Of a DNA stretch of 64,000 nucleotides, positions 16,553 through 25,756 are shown piece after piece. Made by a program: the position numbers and the translations under genes. The DNA lies in NCBI GenBank assembly GCA_000752675.2, contig LM994626.1, positions 318,447 through 382,446 of the forward strand, given 5' to 3'. Position 1 is the first letter of the stretch. Each line of letters opens with the position of its first letter. The notes beneath the pieces were generated by a model. The model was not told the origin of the DNA. It was given only the letters and a program-made list of their open reading frames with translations, and did not search any database. Origin of the DNA: a bacterium OL-1. Lineage in GTDB: Bacteria > Actinomycetota > Coriobacteriia > Coriobacteriales > Atopobiaceae.

Positions 16553-17427
16553 GCGCGCGCCTCCCCCAGCGACTGGTTCATGGAACCCGTATGGTAGCCC
16601 GCCAGGTCCATGGTCACGTACGAGAAGCCCAGCGCACGAAGGTTCGCGGCAACCTGCGCGGCATGCGCGACAAGCAGCCCAAACTCCTCGGGGATCACCT
16701 CGATTCGGGCGATGGGGTCCTTCTCGCCGTGGACGCGCACGCGTACCTGCGTGAGGCCCAGGTCGAGAAGTTCCTGCTCCGCGCGGTCCACCATGGCCAG
16801 GCGCGTGCGGGAGATGAGCTCGCCGTAGACAAAGCGCGATGACAGGCACGCGAAGGACTGCTTGTCCCAGGTGGGAAGCTCCAGCTCGCGCGAGAGCGCG
16901 CGAATCTCCGCCTTGCGCAGCCCCACGTGGCGAAGCGGGCTCAAGATGCCCTGCTCGGCAACGGCGCGCAGGCCAGGGCGGTAGTCGCCCTCGTCGTCCA
17001 CGTTGGAGCCCTCGGCAACGTGCGCCACGCCCCTCTCGCGCGCGACGCTGCAAATCCGCTGGAAGAGCTCACTCTTGCAGAGATAGCAACGGTCCTTGGG
17101 GTTGTGGTCAAAGCCGGGGATACCCAGCTCCTCCGAGTCCACCAGCACGTGCGCGATGCCCTCGCGCTCGCAGAAGGCGTCTGCCTCGTTGCGCTCGCGC
17201 TGCGGGAACGACTCCGAGCGCGCCGTGACCGCAAGGCACTTCTCGCCCAGCGCCTCGTGCGCGGCGTGCAGAAGCAGCGTGGAGTCGACCCCGCCCGAGA
17301 ACGCCACGGCAACGCTTCCCTGGTCATGCAAGTAGTCCACAAGCTGGTGGTACTTCTCGCGCATCTCCTGGGTCACCGGCGGCACGCGTCGCGCAACCGG
17401 GTTCTCGCCAACTGTCGTTTTGTCCAA
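16549..17427 (-). CDS. larE: ATP-dependent sulfur transferase LarE, probable [4Fe-4S] type
   Basis: A PP-loop protein that converts the two carboxylates of the nickel-pincer precursor to thiocarboxylates. From the chosen start the PP-loop FSGGVDST lies at residues 43-50. A CxxC pair (C114, C117 in RCYLCK) and a third cysteine (C194 in FACLSSR) are present. The third aligns with the sacrificial cysteine of L. plantarum LarE, while the CxxC plus third cysteine pattern is that of LarE proteins carrying a labile [4Fe-4S] cluster, as in Thermotoga. The TTG at 17427 is chosen because AGGAGGT lies nine bases upstream, giving 292 residues; the frame stays open to 17559. It is first in larEBC. Confidence 0.85.
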   Translation of the reverse strand: MDKTTVGENPVARRVPPVTQEMREKYHQLVDYLHDQGSVAVAFSGGVDSTLLLHAAHEALGEKCLAVTARSESFPQRERNEADAFCEREGIAHVLVDSEELGIPGFDHNPKDRCYLCKSELFQRICSVARERGVAHVAEGSNVDDEGDYRPGLRAVAEQGILSPLRHVGLRKAEIRALSRELELPTWDKQSFACLSSRFVYGELISRTRLAMVDRAEQELLDLGLTQVRVRVHGEKDPIARIEVIPEEFGLLVAHAAQVAANLRALGFSYVTMDLAGYHTGSMNQSLGEARA

Positions 17428-17578
17428 GAGCGTCACACCTCCTGCAGCAGGCGGCTGGCGAGCCCCTGCCCGCCTTCCAAAGCACCCTCCATGGTAGGAG
17501 ATGCGAGCCGCATCGCCCAGGTTGCACTTCATACCGCAACATGACCCAAGCGGCACCACTTCAACTCACATGAACGAA

Positions 17579-17613
17579 AAAGGGGCCGACCGTACGATTG
17601 CGGCCGGGCCCCA
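17579..17613 (-). terminator. Intrinsic terminator of the large surface protein gene
   Basis: On the minus strand GGGGCCCGGCC pairs with GGTCGGCCCC around a loop containing GCAATCGTAC, followed by TTTTT. It lies 20 bases past the stop of the 1596-residue protein. Confidence 0.8.
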
Positions 17614-17632
17614 GGTTCATCTGGCATCCAGA

Positions 17633-20600
17633 TTAGCGCTCGTCACGCCAGCGCCGACGCACGACAGCCGCGGCGACAACGGCAACAAGTCCAAGCGCGC
17701 CCAGCATGGAAAGGGGGGCGTAGTTGGTGCTGTCACCGGTGTTGGGCGTTGCTGCAGGCGCCTTGGGAGCAGCCGCAGGGACTGCGGGCACCTTCGGGGC
17801 ATCGTCCTTCACGTCGCCCGGAAGCTCGCGCTGCTCGGGCTTGTCCACAAGCAGGGTCTGCTGGATGGCGTCATCGCTGGTCGCAAAGGCATCCCTGCCC
17901 TCCTTGACCTGCTTGGCCGTCCAGTCGAACTGGAAGTGCTCGGTACGTCCGGAAGACCCGCGCGCAACGGAATCGAAGCTGCCCTTCACGTTGCCGGTCA
18001 CCGTGAGCTGCTGGTTGTTGGTTACCTCGTCTGCCTTGAGCGAGAGGTCGCCCACGGTGAGCGTAATCCAGGTCCCAGCACCCACGCCCGGAACGCCGGT
18101 CGCAAAGACGGCATCCCTGAGCTGCTGGTAATTCTGGTAGTCACCCTTGAGTCCAAAGGTGATGTAGAGGTTCTGTCCCTCGACGTGCTTGTCGGTCACC
18201 GTGTAGAGGTCCCCAAGGCCGCCAACGGTCACCTGATCCATGTTGGTGGGCAGGGTCACCTGGTCTGGGAAGGTCACACATGCCGTAAAGCTCGAGCTGG
18301 TGCCCGAGAGGGAGATCTTCGAGAGGTCGTCCTTGTCCTCGCCAAACTGGGCCTCGATGCCCTCCATCTGTGCGCGGATGCCAGTGGTGTCGATGGCACC
18401 CGTTAGGCTGAAGGTCTCATCTGTCCCAACCATGAGCGCCTGGGTGCTGGTCTCGATAGAGGATCCCCAGATGTCTCCGTCAAGCATGTTGGAGGCCTTC
18501 TGGATGCCGGGGGTCTGCACACTCAGTTGGATAGGAGCATCGTCAGACGAGGAGAGCAGGGCGTCCGCGCCGTCTGCCGTCTGCTTGCCGGTCCAGACAA
18601 ACGAGAAGTCCTTCTCGGTGCCAGACGCGCTTGTGGCAACCGCGTCAAACGTGCCCTTAAGCGTGCCCTTCGCGGTGAGGGTCGTTCCATCCGCAACGTC
18701 CGTGTTCACCACGACGGCTGGCACGGTCACCTTGAGGGCGTCGCCCATCGCATCAACGGCATCTTTAAGCTGCTGGTAGTTGGTGATGCCGCCCTTGAGC
18801 CCAAGGGTCACCGTGAGGGTGTTCCCGCTCACCTGGGCGTCGGTCACCGCAAACGTATTGGCGAGCCCCTCCACCACTAGGGAGTCCTTGCTGAACCCCG
18901 CGGGGAAGGACATGCCCTTGGGCAGCGTGAACGTGGCGGTAAAGTTCGACGAGAGGTCAGAGATAGCGATGCTCGCATAGCCATCCTGGCCAACGCCAAA
19001 CTGGCTTTCTATCTCTTTCATCTGGTTCTTGACGCTGGTGGCGTCGATGGTGCCCGTGATGTTGAGCTTCTGCCCCTGAAGCACGTTGACAATGGAGTCG
19101 TGCTCCGTGTTAGTGCCCGCAGCCTTGAGGTCGGCATCGGTGGGGTTCTCGGGCAGGACGGTGGCAAGCATATCCGCACCAAGCTCGAGCTGGTAGGGCT
19201 TCTTCACGAGGATCGTAAGCTGGATCGTGGAGTCATCGGTGGCCCTGACGTCCTTGCCCGCCGCAGCCTGGGTGCCCGTCCAGGTGAAGTCGAAGCGCTT
19301 GACCTTGCCCGTCTCGTTGCTCGCAACGGCACCAAAGGAACCGTTCACGTCACCGGTAACCGTAAGCTCGTCGCCGTTGGCAACAGCGTCATTGCTCAGG
19401 GTGAAGCCCGGTATTGTGAGCTCGATGGAGTCGGAGAGCGGGTCCATCTGGGGGCCTGCCCCGCCCGTGGACTCAACGGCGTTCTTGAGCTCTTGGTAGT
19501 TGGTAAACGCGCTCTTGAGGGAGAAGGTCACGGTGACCTTGTTGCCCTCCACGCTTGCGCTTTCAATCTTGTAGCAGTTGCCCAAGCCCGTGGCCGTCAC
19601 GTCTGCGGCAGAGAGGTCCTTGGGCGCCACCACGCCCTCCGGCAGCGTGAAGGTGGCCGTAAAGGTGGAAGTGGCATCCGTGAGGGCAATCTTAGAGAGG
19701 TCTCCTCTGTCCTCACTAAACTGCGACTCGATGGACTCCATCTGGCTCTTGATGCCAGACACATCGACGGCACCCGTAAGGGCAAAGGAGCTGCTGCCGT
19801 CCGCGGTCACGCGAAGCACGGACGTGCTGTCCTTCTGATTGGCCCCGCCGCCGGCGAACATGTCGCTCTGGATCTCGTTCTGAGCAGAAACGTGATCCGC
19901 TGCGGGGACGGAGTCCTTCCAGGTGAGGTAGTACGTGGTGTCAGCGGTGATCTGGGGGTTTTCTCCAGGCATCGGGATAATCCCCCAGAACTTGTAGTCA
20001 TCGAAGCGCAGGGACGAGCCCTTGCCGTCGGCCTGCGTGTTCCACTCCGTGGTGCTGTCGAGCGTGGAACCCGTCTTGGAAGCGGCGGCCTTGCCGGGCG
20101 TCAGGTTGTTGTAGTCAAACGTGCCGAGAAGGTCATGCAACTTCTGGTTGTAGAGCGCGCCCTGCTTGAGCACTGCGACCTCGCCGCCGGTGGCATCCTT
20201 CTCAATGGCAAAGACATCGGGGTTCGTCTTGAAGACGCTGCTTGACGCAAAGGTTCCGCCGTTTGCCGAGAAGGCCACGCGGTACTGATTGTCCGTGTAC
20301 TGCGCGTAGAGGTCAACCTGCGTGGCGCTGCCGTCAAAGCTCACCGCGTCGCCGGGGCTGTAGGCCGTGCCACTGCCATCTGCTGCGGTCGTCCATGTCT
20401 TGAACGTCTTGCCCGCTACGGCAAAGTCGCTGTTAGCCGCCACGGCATCGTCGAAGGATGCGACGGTTGCGGCAGTCGCGTCCGTGTCGACCGTCTGGAT
20501 GTAGCTCTGGTCATAGCCGTTGTGGTAGACAACGGTCTTCGCGTCCCACTTAGCGTAGACCTCGGTGTCTGCGTCGAACTCCGTGGTCTCAAAGTCGAAG

Positions 20601-22423
20601 GGATGCTCGGTGCCAGAGGCATCCTTGTAGTACCAGCCAAGGAACATGACACCGTTCTTGTCGGTTGGCGTTCCCAGGGACTTGGCGGCGTCGTTGCCCG
20701 TAACAAAGCCTAGCTTGTAGCCGCGAACCGTCGAGAAGGTCTTATCTGCGGCCGTGCCGTCCTCAAAGGTAGCGTTACCGTCGTTGAGCGTGACGGTCAC
20801 CTTGGCAGCAGGCACAAACACATGCTTCTGGCCATCCTTGCTGGGAGTGGCCACGCTGTAGGCATAGCGCTGTCCGTTCTTGTTGATGGGGTTCACCTGC
20901 GAGACCGAGGAGTCTGCGAGGGTGAGGTAGGAGAGCCACTCGTTGCCGTTGGCCTGACCGTTGGTGGGCGTCGTCACATCGTGGTTGTAAGTGGGATCGT
21001 AGGCCACAAGGTACGAGCCACCCGTCACCACATACGTGCCACCGTTGTCACGATTTGCCCCACCGTTGTCGGCGGTCTTGTCCTTTGCGTCCGTGTTCAC
21101 CACGGAGTTACCCAGGAACGTGATCGAGCAGGGACCATCCGACTGGGCGGTGCCAAAGGATGGCGTGTACTTCATGTTGGTGGTCTCAAGCGTTGAGTTG
21201 GTAAAGGTGGCGTCTCCGCCCTTGTAGTTGATGTTGAGGCCACCGGCCGTACTGTTCTTGATGACCACCTTGGAGTCCGTCACGGCGAGGGGTGCAGAGA
21301 GTGTCACACGCGAGCCGTCTGCCGTGAGAGTGGAGCCGTTCTTAATCTCGGAGGAGCCCAGGATCGACATGACCTGCTTGTAGCTGTAGCTTCCCGTTGC
21401 CTTGTAGGCGGTGAAGTCAGCGCTGTCCATGTGGATGCCGCCCTTACCGCCGGCAGGATCAAAGTAGTACCACACACCGCGCGTCGTAAGCGAGGCGTTG
21501 GTGAGGTACAGACCTGCGTACTGCTCGGACTTCTGGTTGTTCGCCTGGACGTCAACGGTGCAGTTCTCGAAGCGAGAGTCGTTCTCGTACGAGAAAGCGC
21601 GACCGCTCGAGTTCTTGGCCGAGACGGTGCATGCGCTGCGAGACGAGCCAACGATCTTGCCGGTCCCCTTGAGCTCGAAGCCGATTGCGTTGCCGTCGAG
21701 CACGTACGTGCCGTCGTTCACCTCGGCACCCGCGCCAACAGAGAGAGCTGTCTTAAAGCCGCTCATCGTGAGCGTTGCGCCGCTATCGCAGGAGAGCTTG
21801 GTACCGCTGGAGAGCACGATGCCATTGTTGCCGTTGCCCGTGAACGTTGCGTTGCCAGACGCCACCAGGGCAACGTTCTGGGGAATCGTCACTGGCTTGG
21901 CCAGCGAGAGGGCACCCGTCACGTGAATCGTCCTCACGCCAGAGACCGAAACCGCCTTGGCAAGCGAGGCAAATGCTGTCTGGGCAGTTGCGCCGTCGTT
22001 GTCGTCACTACCGGAGGTGCCGTTGACGTAGACGACGCCCTCCTCCGCAGGGTCACTCGCGGGAGACGCTTCCGTTGGGGCTGGCGCAGAAGCGGGCGCT
22101 GCGGCCTGTGGAGCTGCCGCCCCATCGGATGCGGCGGCCGGGCCAGCGCCCTGCGTCGCACCATCAGCATCCTTCTTGGCAGGCTGTCCCTGGTCCTGCG
22201 CCGTAGCGCCACCTGTCTGCTGGCCAGCCGTGGCATCGGTGGATGCCGTGCCCGCACCCTCGCTGGAATCGGAGGTTGCAGGAGCTTCTGCTGTGGCCTT
22301 GGAGTCACCTCCCCCCGGAACGATCTCGTCCGCAATGCCCTGCATGGGCATGGTGCTCAATGCAAGGACCGCCGAAAGGGCGACGGTAAGCGCACGCTCT
22401 TTCCATGGCTTCAACCGATGCAT
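17633..22423 (-). CDS. Large cell-wall-anchored repeat protein (adhesin-like)
   Basis: A 1596-residue exported protein. From the ATG at 22423 (GGGGGAG upstream) it has a charged N-terminus, a hydrophobic signal segment (about residues 12-28) and an Ala/Thr/Pro-rich stalk (to about 130). A VYVNGTSGSDDNDG-led right-handed beta-helix-like region follows (about 135-520). Then come InlB-type B repeats with GWYYKDASG and DTEVYAKWD (about 560-740). Three homologous units of about 220-240 residues (about 800-1540) each contain MxxIExQF and FTATFTLP-like segments. The C-terminus is TPNTGD, about 22 hydrophobic residues and RRRWRDER, an LPXTG-like sorting signal with TPNTG in place of LPXTG. It is probably attached to peptidoglycan by a sortase, with a role in adhesion or matrix binding inferred. 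Confidence 0.85.
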   Translation of the reverse strand: MHRLKPWKERALTVALSAVLALSTMPMQGIADEIVPGGGDSKATAEAPATSDSSEGAGTASTDATAGQQTGGATAQDQGQPAKKDADGATQGAGPAAASDGAAAPQAAAPASAPAPTEASPASDPAEEGVVYVNGTSGSDDNDGATAQTAFASLAKAVSVSGVRTIHVTGALSLAKPVTIPQNVALVASGNATFTGNGNNGIVLSSGTKLSCDSGATLTMSGFKTALSVGAGAEVNDGTYVLDGNAIGFELKGTGKIVGSSRSACTVSAKNSSGRAFSYENDSRFENCTVDVQANNQKSEQYAGLYLTNASLTTRGVWYYFDPAGGKGGIHMDSADFTAYKATGSYSYKQVMSILGSSEIKNGSTLTADGSRVTLSAPLAVTDSKVVIKNSTAGGLNINYKGGDATFTNSTLETTNMKYTPSFGTAQSDGPCSITFLGNSVVNTDAKDKTADNGGANRDNGGTYVVTGGSYLVAYDPTYNHDVTTPTNGQANGNEWLSYLTLADSSVSQVNPINKNGQRYAYSVATPSKDGQKHVFVPAAKVTVTLNDGNATFEDGTAADKTFSTVRGYKLGFVTGNDAAKSLGTPTDKNGVMFLGWYYKDASGTEHPFDFETTEFDADTEVYAKWDAKTVVYHNGYDQSYIQTVDTDATAATVASFDDAVAANSDFAVAGKTFKTWTTAADGSGTAYSPGDAVSFDGSATQVDLYAQYTDNQYRVAFSANGGTFASSSVFKTNPDVFAIEKDATGGEVAVLKQGALYNQKLHDLLGTFDYNNLTPGKAAASKTGSTLDSTTEWNTQADGKGSSLRFDDYKFWGIIPMPGENPQITADTTYYLTWKDSVPAADHVSAQNEIQSDMFAGGGANQKDSTSVLRVTADGSSSFALTGAVDVSGIKSQMESIESQFSEDRGDLSKIALTDATSTFTATFTLPEGVVAPKDLSAADVTATGLGNCYKIESASVEGNKVTVTFSLKSAFTNYQELKNAVESTGGAGPQMDPLSDSIELTIPGFTLSNDAVANGDELTVTGDVNGSFGAVASNETGKVKRFDFTWTGTQAAAGKDVRATDDSTIQLTILVKKPYQLELGADMLATVLPENPTDADLKAAGTNTEHDSIVNVLQGQKLNITGTIDATSVKNQMKEIESQFGVGQDGYASIAISDLSSNFTATFTLPKGMSFPAGFSKDSLVVEGLANTFAVTDAQVSGNTLTVTLGLKGGITNYQQLKDAVDAMGDALKVTVPAVVVNTDVADGTTLTAKGTLKGTFDAVATSASGTEKDFSFVWTGKQTADGADALLSSSDDAPIQLSVQTPGIQKASNMLDGDIWGSSIETSTQALMVGTDETFSLTGAIDTTGIRAQMEGIEAQFGEDKDDLSKISLSGTSSSFTACVTFPDQVTLPTNMDQVTVGGLGDLYTVTDKHVEGQNLYITFGLKGDYQNYQQLRDAVFATGVPGVGAGTWITLTVGDLSLKADEVTNNQQLTVTGNVKGSFDSVARGSSGRTEHFQFDWTAKQVKEGRDAFATSDDAIQQTLLVDKPEQRELPGDVKDDAPKVPAVPAAAPKAPAATPNTGDSTNYAPLSMLGALGLVAVVAAAVVRRRWRDER

Positions 22424-22443
22424 AACTCCCCCAATTGACAAAA

Positions 22444-22468
22444 CGTCCCGCTCAGCTCGAGCGGGACG
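22444..22468 (-). promoter_or_regulatory. Attenuator-like hairpin in the surface protein leader
   Basis: CGTCCCGCTC (22444-22453) and GAGCGGGACG (22459-22468) form a perfect 10-bp stem with a 5-base loop. On the minus strand it is followed by TTTTGTC and then, about 20 bases on, by the start codon. A GC stem plus T-run inside a 5' leader is the form of a transcription attenuator. Confidence 0.5.
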
Positions 22469-22482
22469 AAGCGACAAGGTTA

Positions 22483-22501
22483 TCTTCGAATTTATCGAAG
22501 A
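22483..22501. promoter_or_regulatory. Operator-like palindrome upstream of the surface protein gene
   Basis: TCTTCGA (22483-22489) and TCGAAGA (22495-22501) are perfect 7-bp arms around ATTTA, in an unusually AT-rich stretch (22469-22640) for this genome. The symmetry suggests a dimeric repressor site near the promoter. Confidence 0.4.
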
Positions 22502-22642
22502 AAAGTAAGGATTACAGTCGTCAGTTCTTCAGCAAATGGGAAAACGCGCTTGCAAGCTAAAAGATACACAAAATAATCGTATTTCTAGTCACGAATTACG
22601 ATGCTTAAGACCTACATGCGTACAGTCAGGACACGATTCCTG

Positions 22643-23509
22643 CTACCTGAATACAGCCATCAGGAGCGTGGACGCCACGATGATGGCCAGGCCCGTGAGC
22701 GAGCGCTTGGTGTAGGTTTCCTTAAAGACCACCGCCGAGAAGGCCATGGCCACCACGATGGACAGCTTGTCGATGGGCACCACCACCGAGACCACGCCCG
22801 TCTGGATGGCGTAGTAGTAGCAGAGCCATGAGGCTCCCGTGGCAACGCCGGAAAGGCAGATGAAGAGAAGCTCGTGCCGGTCGATGCCACGTACCTCCCC
22901 CAGCTTGCCGCGCATTGCCACAACCACCCACGCCATGACCAGCACAAAGCAGGTGCGGATGGCCGTAGCAAGGTTTGACTCCACGCCCTCGATGCCCACC
23001 TTGGCGAGAATCGACGTAAGCGCGGCAAAGACCGCGGAGCCCACGGCGTACCACATCCACGAGCGACCCTGGACGTCGTGGTCCTGCCGCTTGCGCTCGA
23101 TCATCATGAGGGTGCCCACGAGGATGCCCGCGCAGCCCACAAGCTTTACGGCAAGGTTCTGGGTCTCGCCAAAGAGCACGATGGCGAGAAGAACCGTGAG
23201 CACCGTGGAGCACTTGTCGATGGGCACGACCTTGTTGACGTCGCCCATCGAGAGGGCCTTGAAGTAGCAGATCCAGCTCGCGCCGGTAGCGAGGCCGGAA
23301 AGCGCCAGAAAGAGCAGCGAGTTGGGTGTTATCTGGGTAATGGTGGGAATGGAGCCAACCACGCCCGCCGTGAGCCACGCAAACACCAGGACGACGATGG
23401 TGCGAACGGCCGTAGCAACGTCAGAGTCGGTGTGTCGGATACCGCACTTGGCAAGAATTGATGTGATGCCCGCAAAGACCGCCGAACCAACCGCAGCTAG
23501 AACCCACAT
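22643..23509 (-). CDS. EamA-family (DMT superfamily) transporter
   Basis: A 288-residue membrane protein of about ten helices arranged as two EamA domains. The repeat is visible directly: SAVFAGITSILAKCGI near the N-terminus and SAVFAALTSILAKVGI near residue 150, each followed by a VAT.-rich helix. GLATGASWICYFKAL and GVATGASWLCYYYAI are the matching second motifs. Start: ATG at 23509. Members of this subgroup export or import small metabolites, and the substrate here is unknown. It lies 39 bp after the PPK2-convergent boundary and appears to have its own promoter. Confidence 0.85.
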   Translation of the reverse strand: MWVLAAVGSAVFAGITSILAKCGIRHTDSDVATAVRTIVVLVFAWLTAGVVGSIPTITQITPNSLLFLALSGLATGASWICYFKALSMGDVNKVVPIDKCSTVLTVLLAIVLFGETQNLAVKLVGCAGILVGTLMMIERKRQDHDVQGRSWMWYAVGSAVFAALTSILAKVGIEGVESNLATAIRTCFVLVMAWVVVAMRGKLGEVRGIDRHELLFICLSGVATGASWLCYYYAIQTGVVSVVVPIDKLSIVVAMAFSAVVFKETYTKRSLTGLAIIVASTLLMAVFR

Positions 23510-23548
23510 GCGCGTCCCCTCTCGTTGCGCTGCATACCCTCGGTTATG

Positions 23549-24487
23549 TTAGCCGTTCTCGCGCTCCGTTGCGTCGCGCTCGGAGCGGTCGTCGTGGCCG
23601 CCCGTCTCGGCGAGCAGGCCCTGGCGCGCGGCCTCCAGGTCGCCGCGCTGCTCGGCGGGAAGCTCCGGGTAGTGCGGGTCGCACGCCTCGAGCGTATGGA
23701 CGATTGCCTCCGAGACAAGCCAGCGCGCATAGAACTTCTGGTCCGCCGGGATAACGTACCAAGGCGCCTCCTTGGTGGCGGTGCGGTCGATACAGTGCTC
23801 GTAGGCGTCCATGTACTTGGGCCACAGCTGGCGCTCGGTCACGTCGGACGAGGAGAACTTCCAGTTCTTGGACTCGTCATCGATGCGGTCGAGGAAGCGC
23901 CTGCGCTGCTCGGCGCTGCTCACGTTGAGGAAGATCTTGAGCACTCGGTAGCCGTTCTCCCAGAGGTAGCGCTCGAAGTCGCGGATCTGGCGGTAGCGCT
24001 GCTCGAAGAAGTCGTCCTTGGGGGTTTCGAGCACGCGCTTGGGCATGCGGTAGGTCTTCTGGAGGTCGTGAACGCGCACAACCAGTACGTCTTCGTAGTA
24101 GCTGCGGTTGAAGAGGCCAATGCAGCCACGGCGCGGCAGCCTGGTGGCGGCGCGCCAGAGGAAGTCGTGCGCGAGCTCCTCGGAGGAGGGCTGCTTGAAG
24201 CTTGCCACCGTGACGCCCTGCGGGTTGATGCCGCTCATCACGTGCTTGATGGTGGAGTCCTTGCCGGCCGCGTCCATGGCCTGCAGGATCACTACGACCC
24301 CCTCGCGGCCCTCGGCGTAGAGCCTGTCCTGGAGCTCGGCCATGCGCTGGGTGTTTGCCTCGGTGAGGGCCTCGAAGTTGGGTCTGAGCTTCTTCCCCAC
24401 GTGTACGTCTGTGGGGTAGTCGTCGAGCTTGAAGTGGCCCGAGCCATCGAACCTGCAGTCCTTGAGCTCCTGGAACTCCATATGCAT
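23549..24487 (-). CDS. ppk2: Polyphosphate kinase 2 family protein
   Basis: A 312-residue PPK2 enzyme, which transfers phosphate between polyphosphate and nucleoside mono- or diphosphates. The Walker A-like AMDAAGKDST (about residue 70), GCIGLFNRSYYEDVLVVRVH (about 122-141) with the lid-module arginine, and YRQIRDFERYLWENGYRVLKIFLN are all characteristic. Length and single PPK2 domain suggest the ADP- or AMP-phosphorylating classes I/III; which nucleotide is used is not decided. Start: ATG at 24487 four bases after GAGGAG; a second in-frame ATG at 24481 has longer spacing and is equally possible. Confidence 0.9.
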   Translation of the reverse strand: MHMEFQELKDCRFDGSGHFKLDDYPTDVHVGKKLRPNFEALTEANTQRMAELQDRLYAEGREGVVVILQAMDAAGKDSTIKHVMSGINPQGVTVASFKQPSSEELAHDFLWRAATRLPRRGCIGLFNRSYYEDVLVVRVHDLQKTYRMPKRVLETPKDDFFEQRYRQIRDFERYLWENGYRVLKIFLNVSSAEQRRRFLDRIDDESKNWKFSSSDVTERQLWPKYMDAYEHCIDRTATKEAPWYVIPADQKFYARWLVSEAIVHTLEACDPHYPELPAEQRGDLEAARQGLLAETGGHDDRSERDATERENG

Positions 24488-24540
24488 GCATCTCCTCGCG
24501 GTTCTCGGCAGGCGCGCTGTTGCGCGAGCCACTTGTCTAC

Positions 24541-25461
24541 CTACCCCATGAGGGCGGGGCTAACGCACGTGGTTGGTGCGCCGGCGCCGCAGCGGTTCTC
24601 GCCCTCTTCGCACATGAATGCGGGCATGGCGCCCGGCTTGGCTGCTGCAGCGATGTCGAGAAGGGCGTCGGCAACCGCGTCCTCGGTCACCGCGCCAATG
24701 TGCCAGCGCGCCGCTGCCACAACCTCGGGAGCCGCATTCGAGACGGCGACGGAATTGGGTACGCCCTCGATGATGGCCCGGTCATTCTCGGAGTCTCCAA
24801 AGACGCAGACCTCGTTAAGGCCTATGCCCAACTGGTCCATGAGAATTGTAAGTCCACTCATCTTGGAGACGCCGGCGGGCAGGATGTCCAATGTAGAGGA
24901 AGCAGCGCTGGAAAAGACGAAGTCGAACTCGGGGAAGTCGCGGACCAGGTCGTGGCGGAGGTCCTCCATGTGGGCGCGCGAGTGGTCGCTGTGGATGTTG
25001 TTCTTCACATACGTGCCGGCCGGAATATGTGCCGACGTGCGACGAAACGCGTGGAAGGCCTTGGGGTGACGCGCCAGCTCCTCATTCGTTATGCCCACAA
25101 CAATGTCGCTGTCTTCGCGATCGTTGTCGTAGGCGGTAAGGGCGGTCCTCTCGCCGTCACGTTTGCGCAGGTAGGCGATAAGGCGCTCGAGGCTTTCGCG
25201 CGCGGGCGCCTCCTGGTAGATTACACGGCCGCGCAGGCGCACGACCTGCCCGTTCACGAAGACGCCGGTTTGAAAGCAGTCTGCTGCGTCGTTCTCGAAC
25301 ATCCATGACATCATGGCGACGGTCCGGCCGGAGATGGGGCCGGCGAGCACGCCCGGCGCGGCGTTCACGGCTCGCACGGCTGCAATGGCCGCGTCCGACG
25401 CGCGACCCTGACCGTAGGGAATCAAGGTGTTGTCGAGGTCCGAGAGTGCGAGCTTTATCAC
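24541..25461 (-). CDS. HAD-superfamily hydrolase (Cof-like phosphatase)
   Basis: A 306-residue hydrolase. Motif I is DLDNT (about residue 8-12, nucleophilic Asp), motif II the GPISGRT segment, and motifs III/IV are followed by CVFGDSENDRAII (about 230). A large C2-type cap lies between, typical of Cof/SupH sugar or phosphoprotein phosphatases. The GTG at 25461, preceded by GGGAAGGGG, is the best start. A cysteine-containing C-terminal tail (CEEGENRCGAGAPTTC) is unusual for the family and may bind a metal. Substrate unknown. Confidence 0.8.
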   Translation of the reverse strand: MIKLALSDLDNTLIPYGQGRASDAAIAAVRAVNAAPGVLAGPISGRTVAMMSWMFENDAADCFQTGVFVNGQVVRLRGRVIYQEAPARESLERLIAYLRKRDGERTALTAYDNDREDSDIVVGITNEELARHPKAFHAFRRTSAHIPAGTYVKNNIHSDHSRAHMEDLRHDLVRDFPEFDFVFSSAASSTLDILPAGVSKMSGLTILMDQLGIGLNEVCVFGDSENDRAIIEGVPNSVAVSNAAPEVVAAARWHIGAVTEDAVADALLDIAAAAKPGAMPAFMCEEGENRCGAGAPTTCVSPALMG

Positions 25462-25540
25462 GGCGCCCCTTCCCTTCTCAGTGCTGTTTGCCGAGAAGAG
25501 CATACGGCAGTACGGGACGCGGGTGCTTATGCAGTTTGGT

Positions 25541-25660
25541 TGACGCCGGGGGGTGTTTCTCGTACGGGATCACGTCGGAAACCGCTGCTCCGGCGATGCC
25601 TTGCCGCCGGAGAGCCCGCTTTGGTGCCAGATGCCTAAAAAATCGCGGCTCCGGCGACAG
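25541..25660. repeat. Family B hairpin repeats (25541 locus)
   Basis: GCTGCTCCGGCGATG pairs with CGCCGGAGAGC (25585-25614), and a further CGGCTCCGGCGAC half lies at 25646-25658. CTCGTACGGGATCACG in the flank resembles the GTACGTNAT spacer of other copies. It fills the gap between the HAD hydrolase and radical SAM genes; nothing else is seen there. Confidence 0.6.
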
Positions 25661-25756
25661 CGCCACCCCCACGCACAAGAAACGCCCCGCCACCAAAGCC
25701 ATCCGGCTCCAGCGACGGGGCGACAAGCGCTTTCGCGCGAGAGGGGCGAGCAGCAC

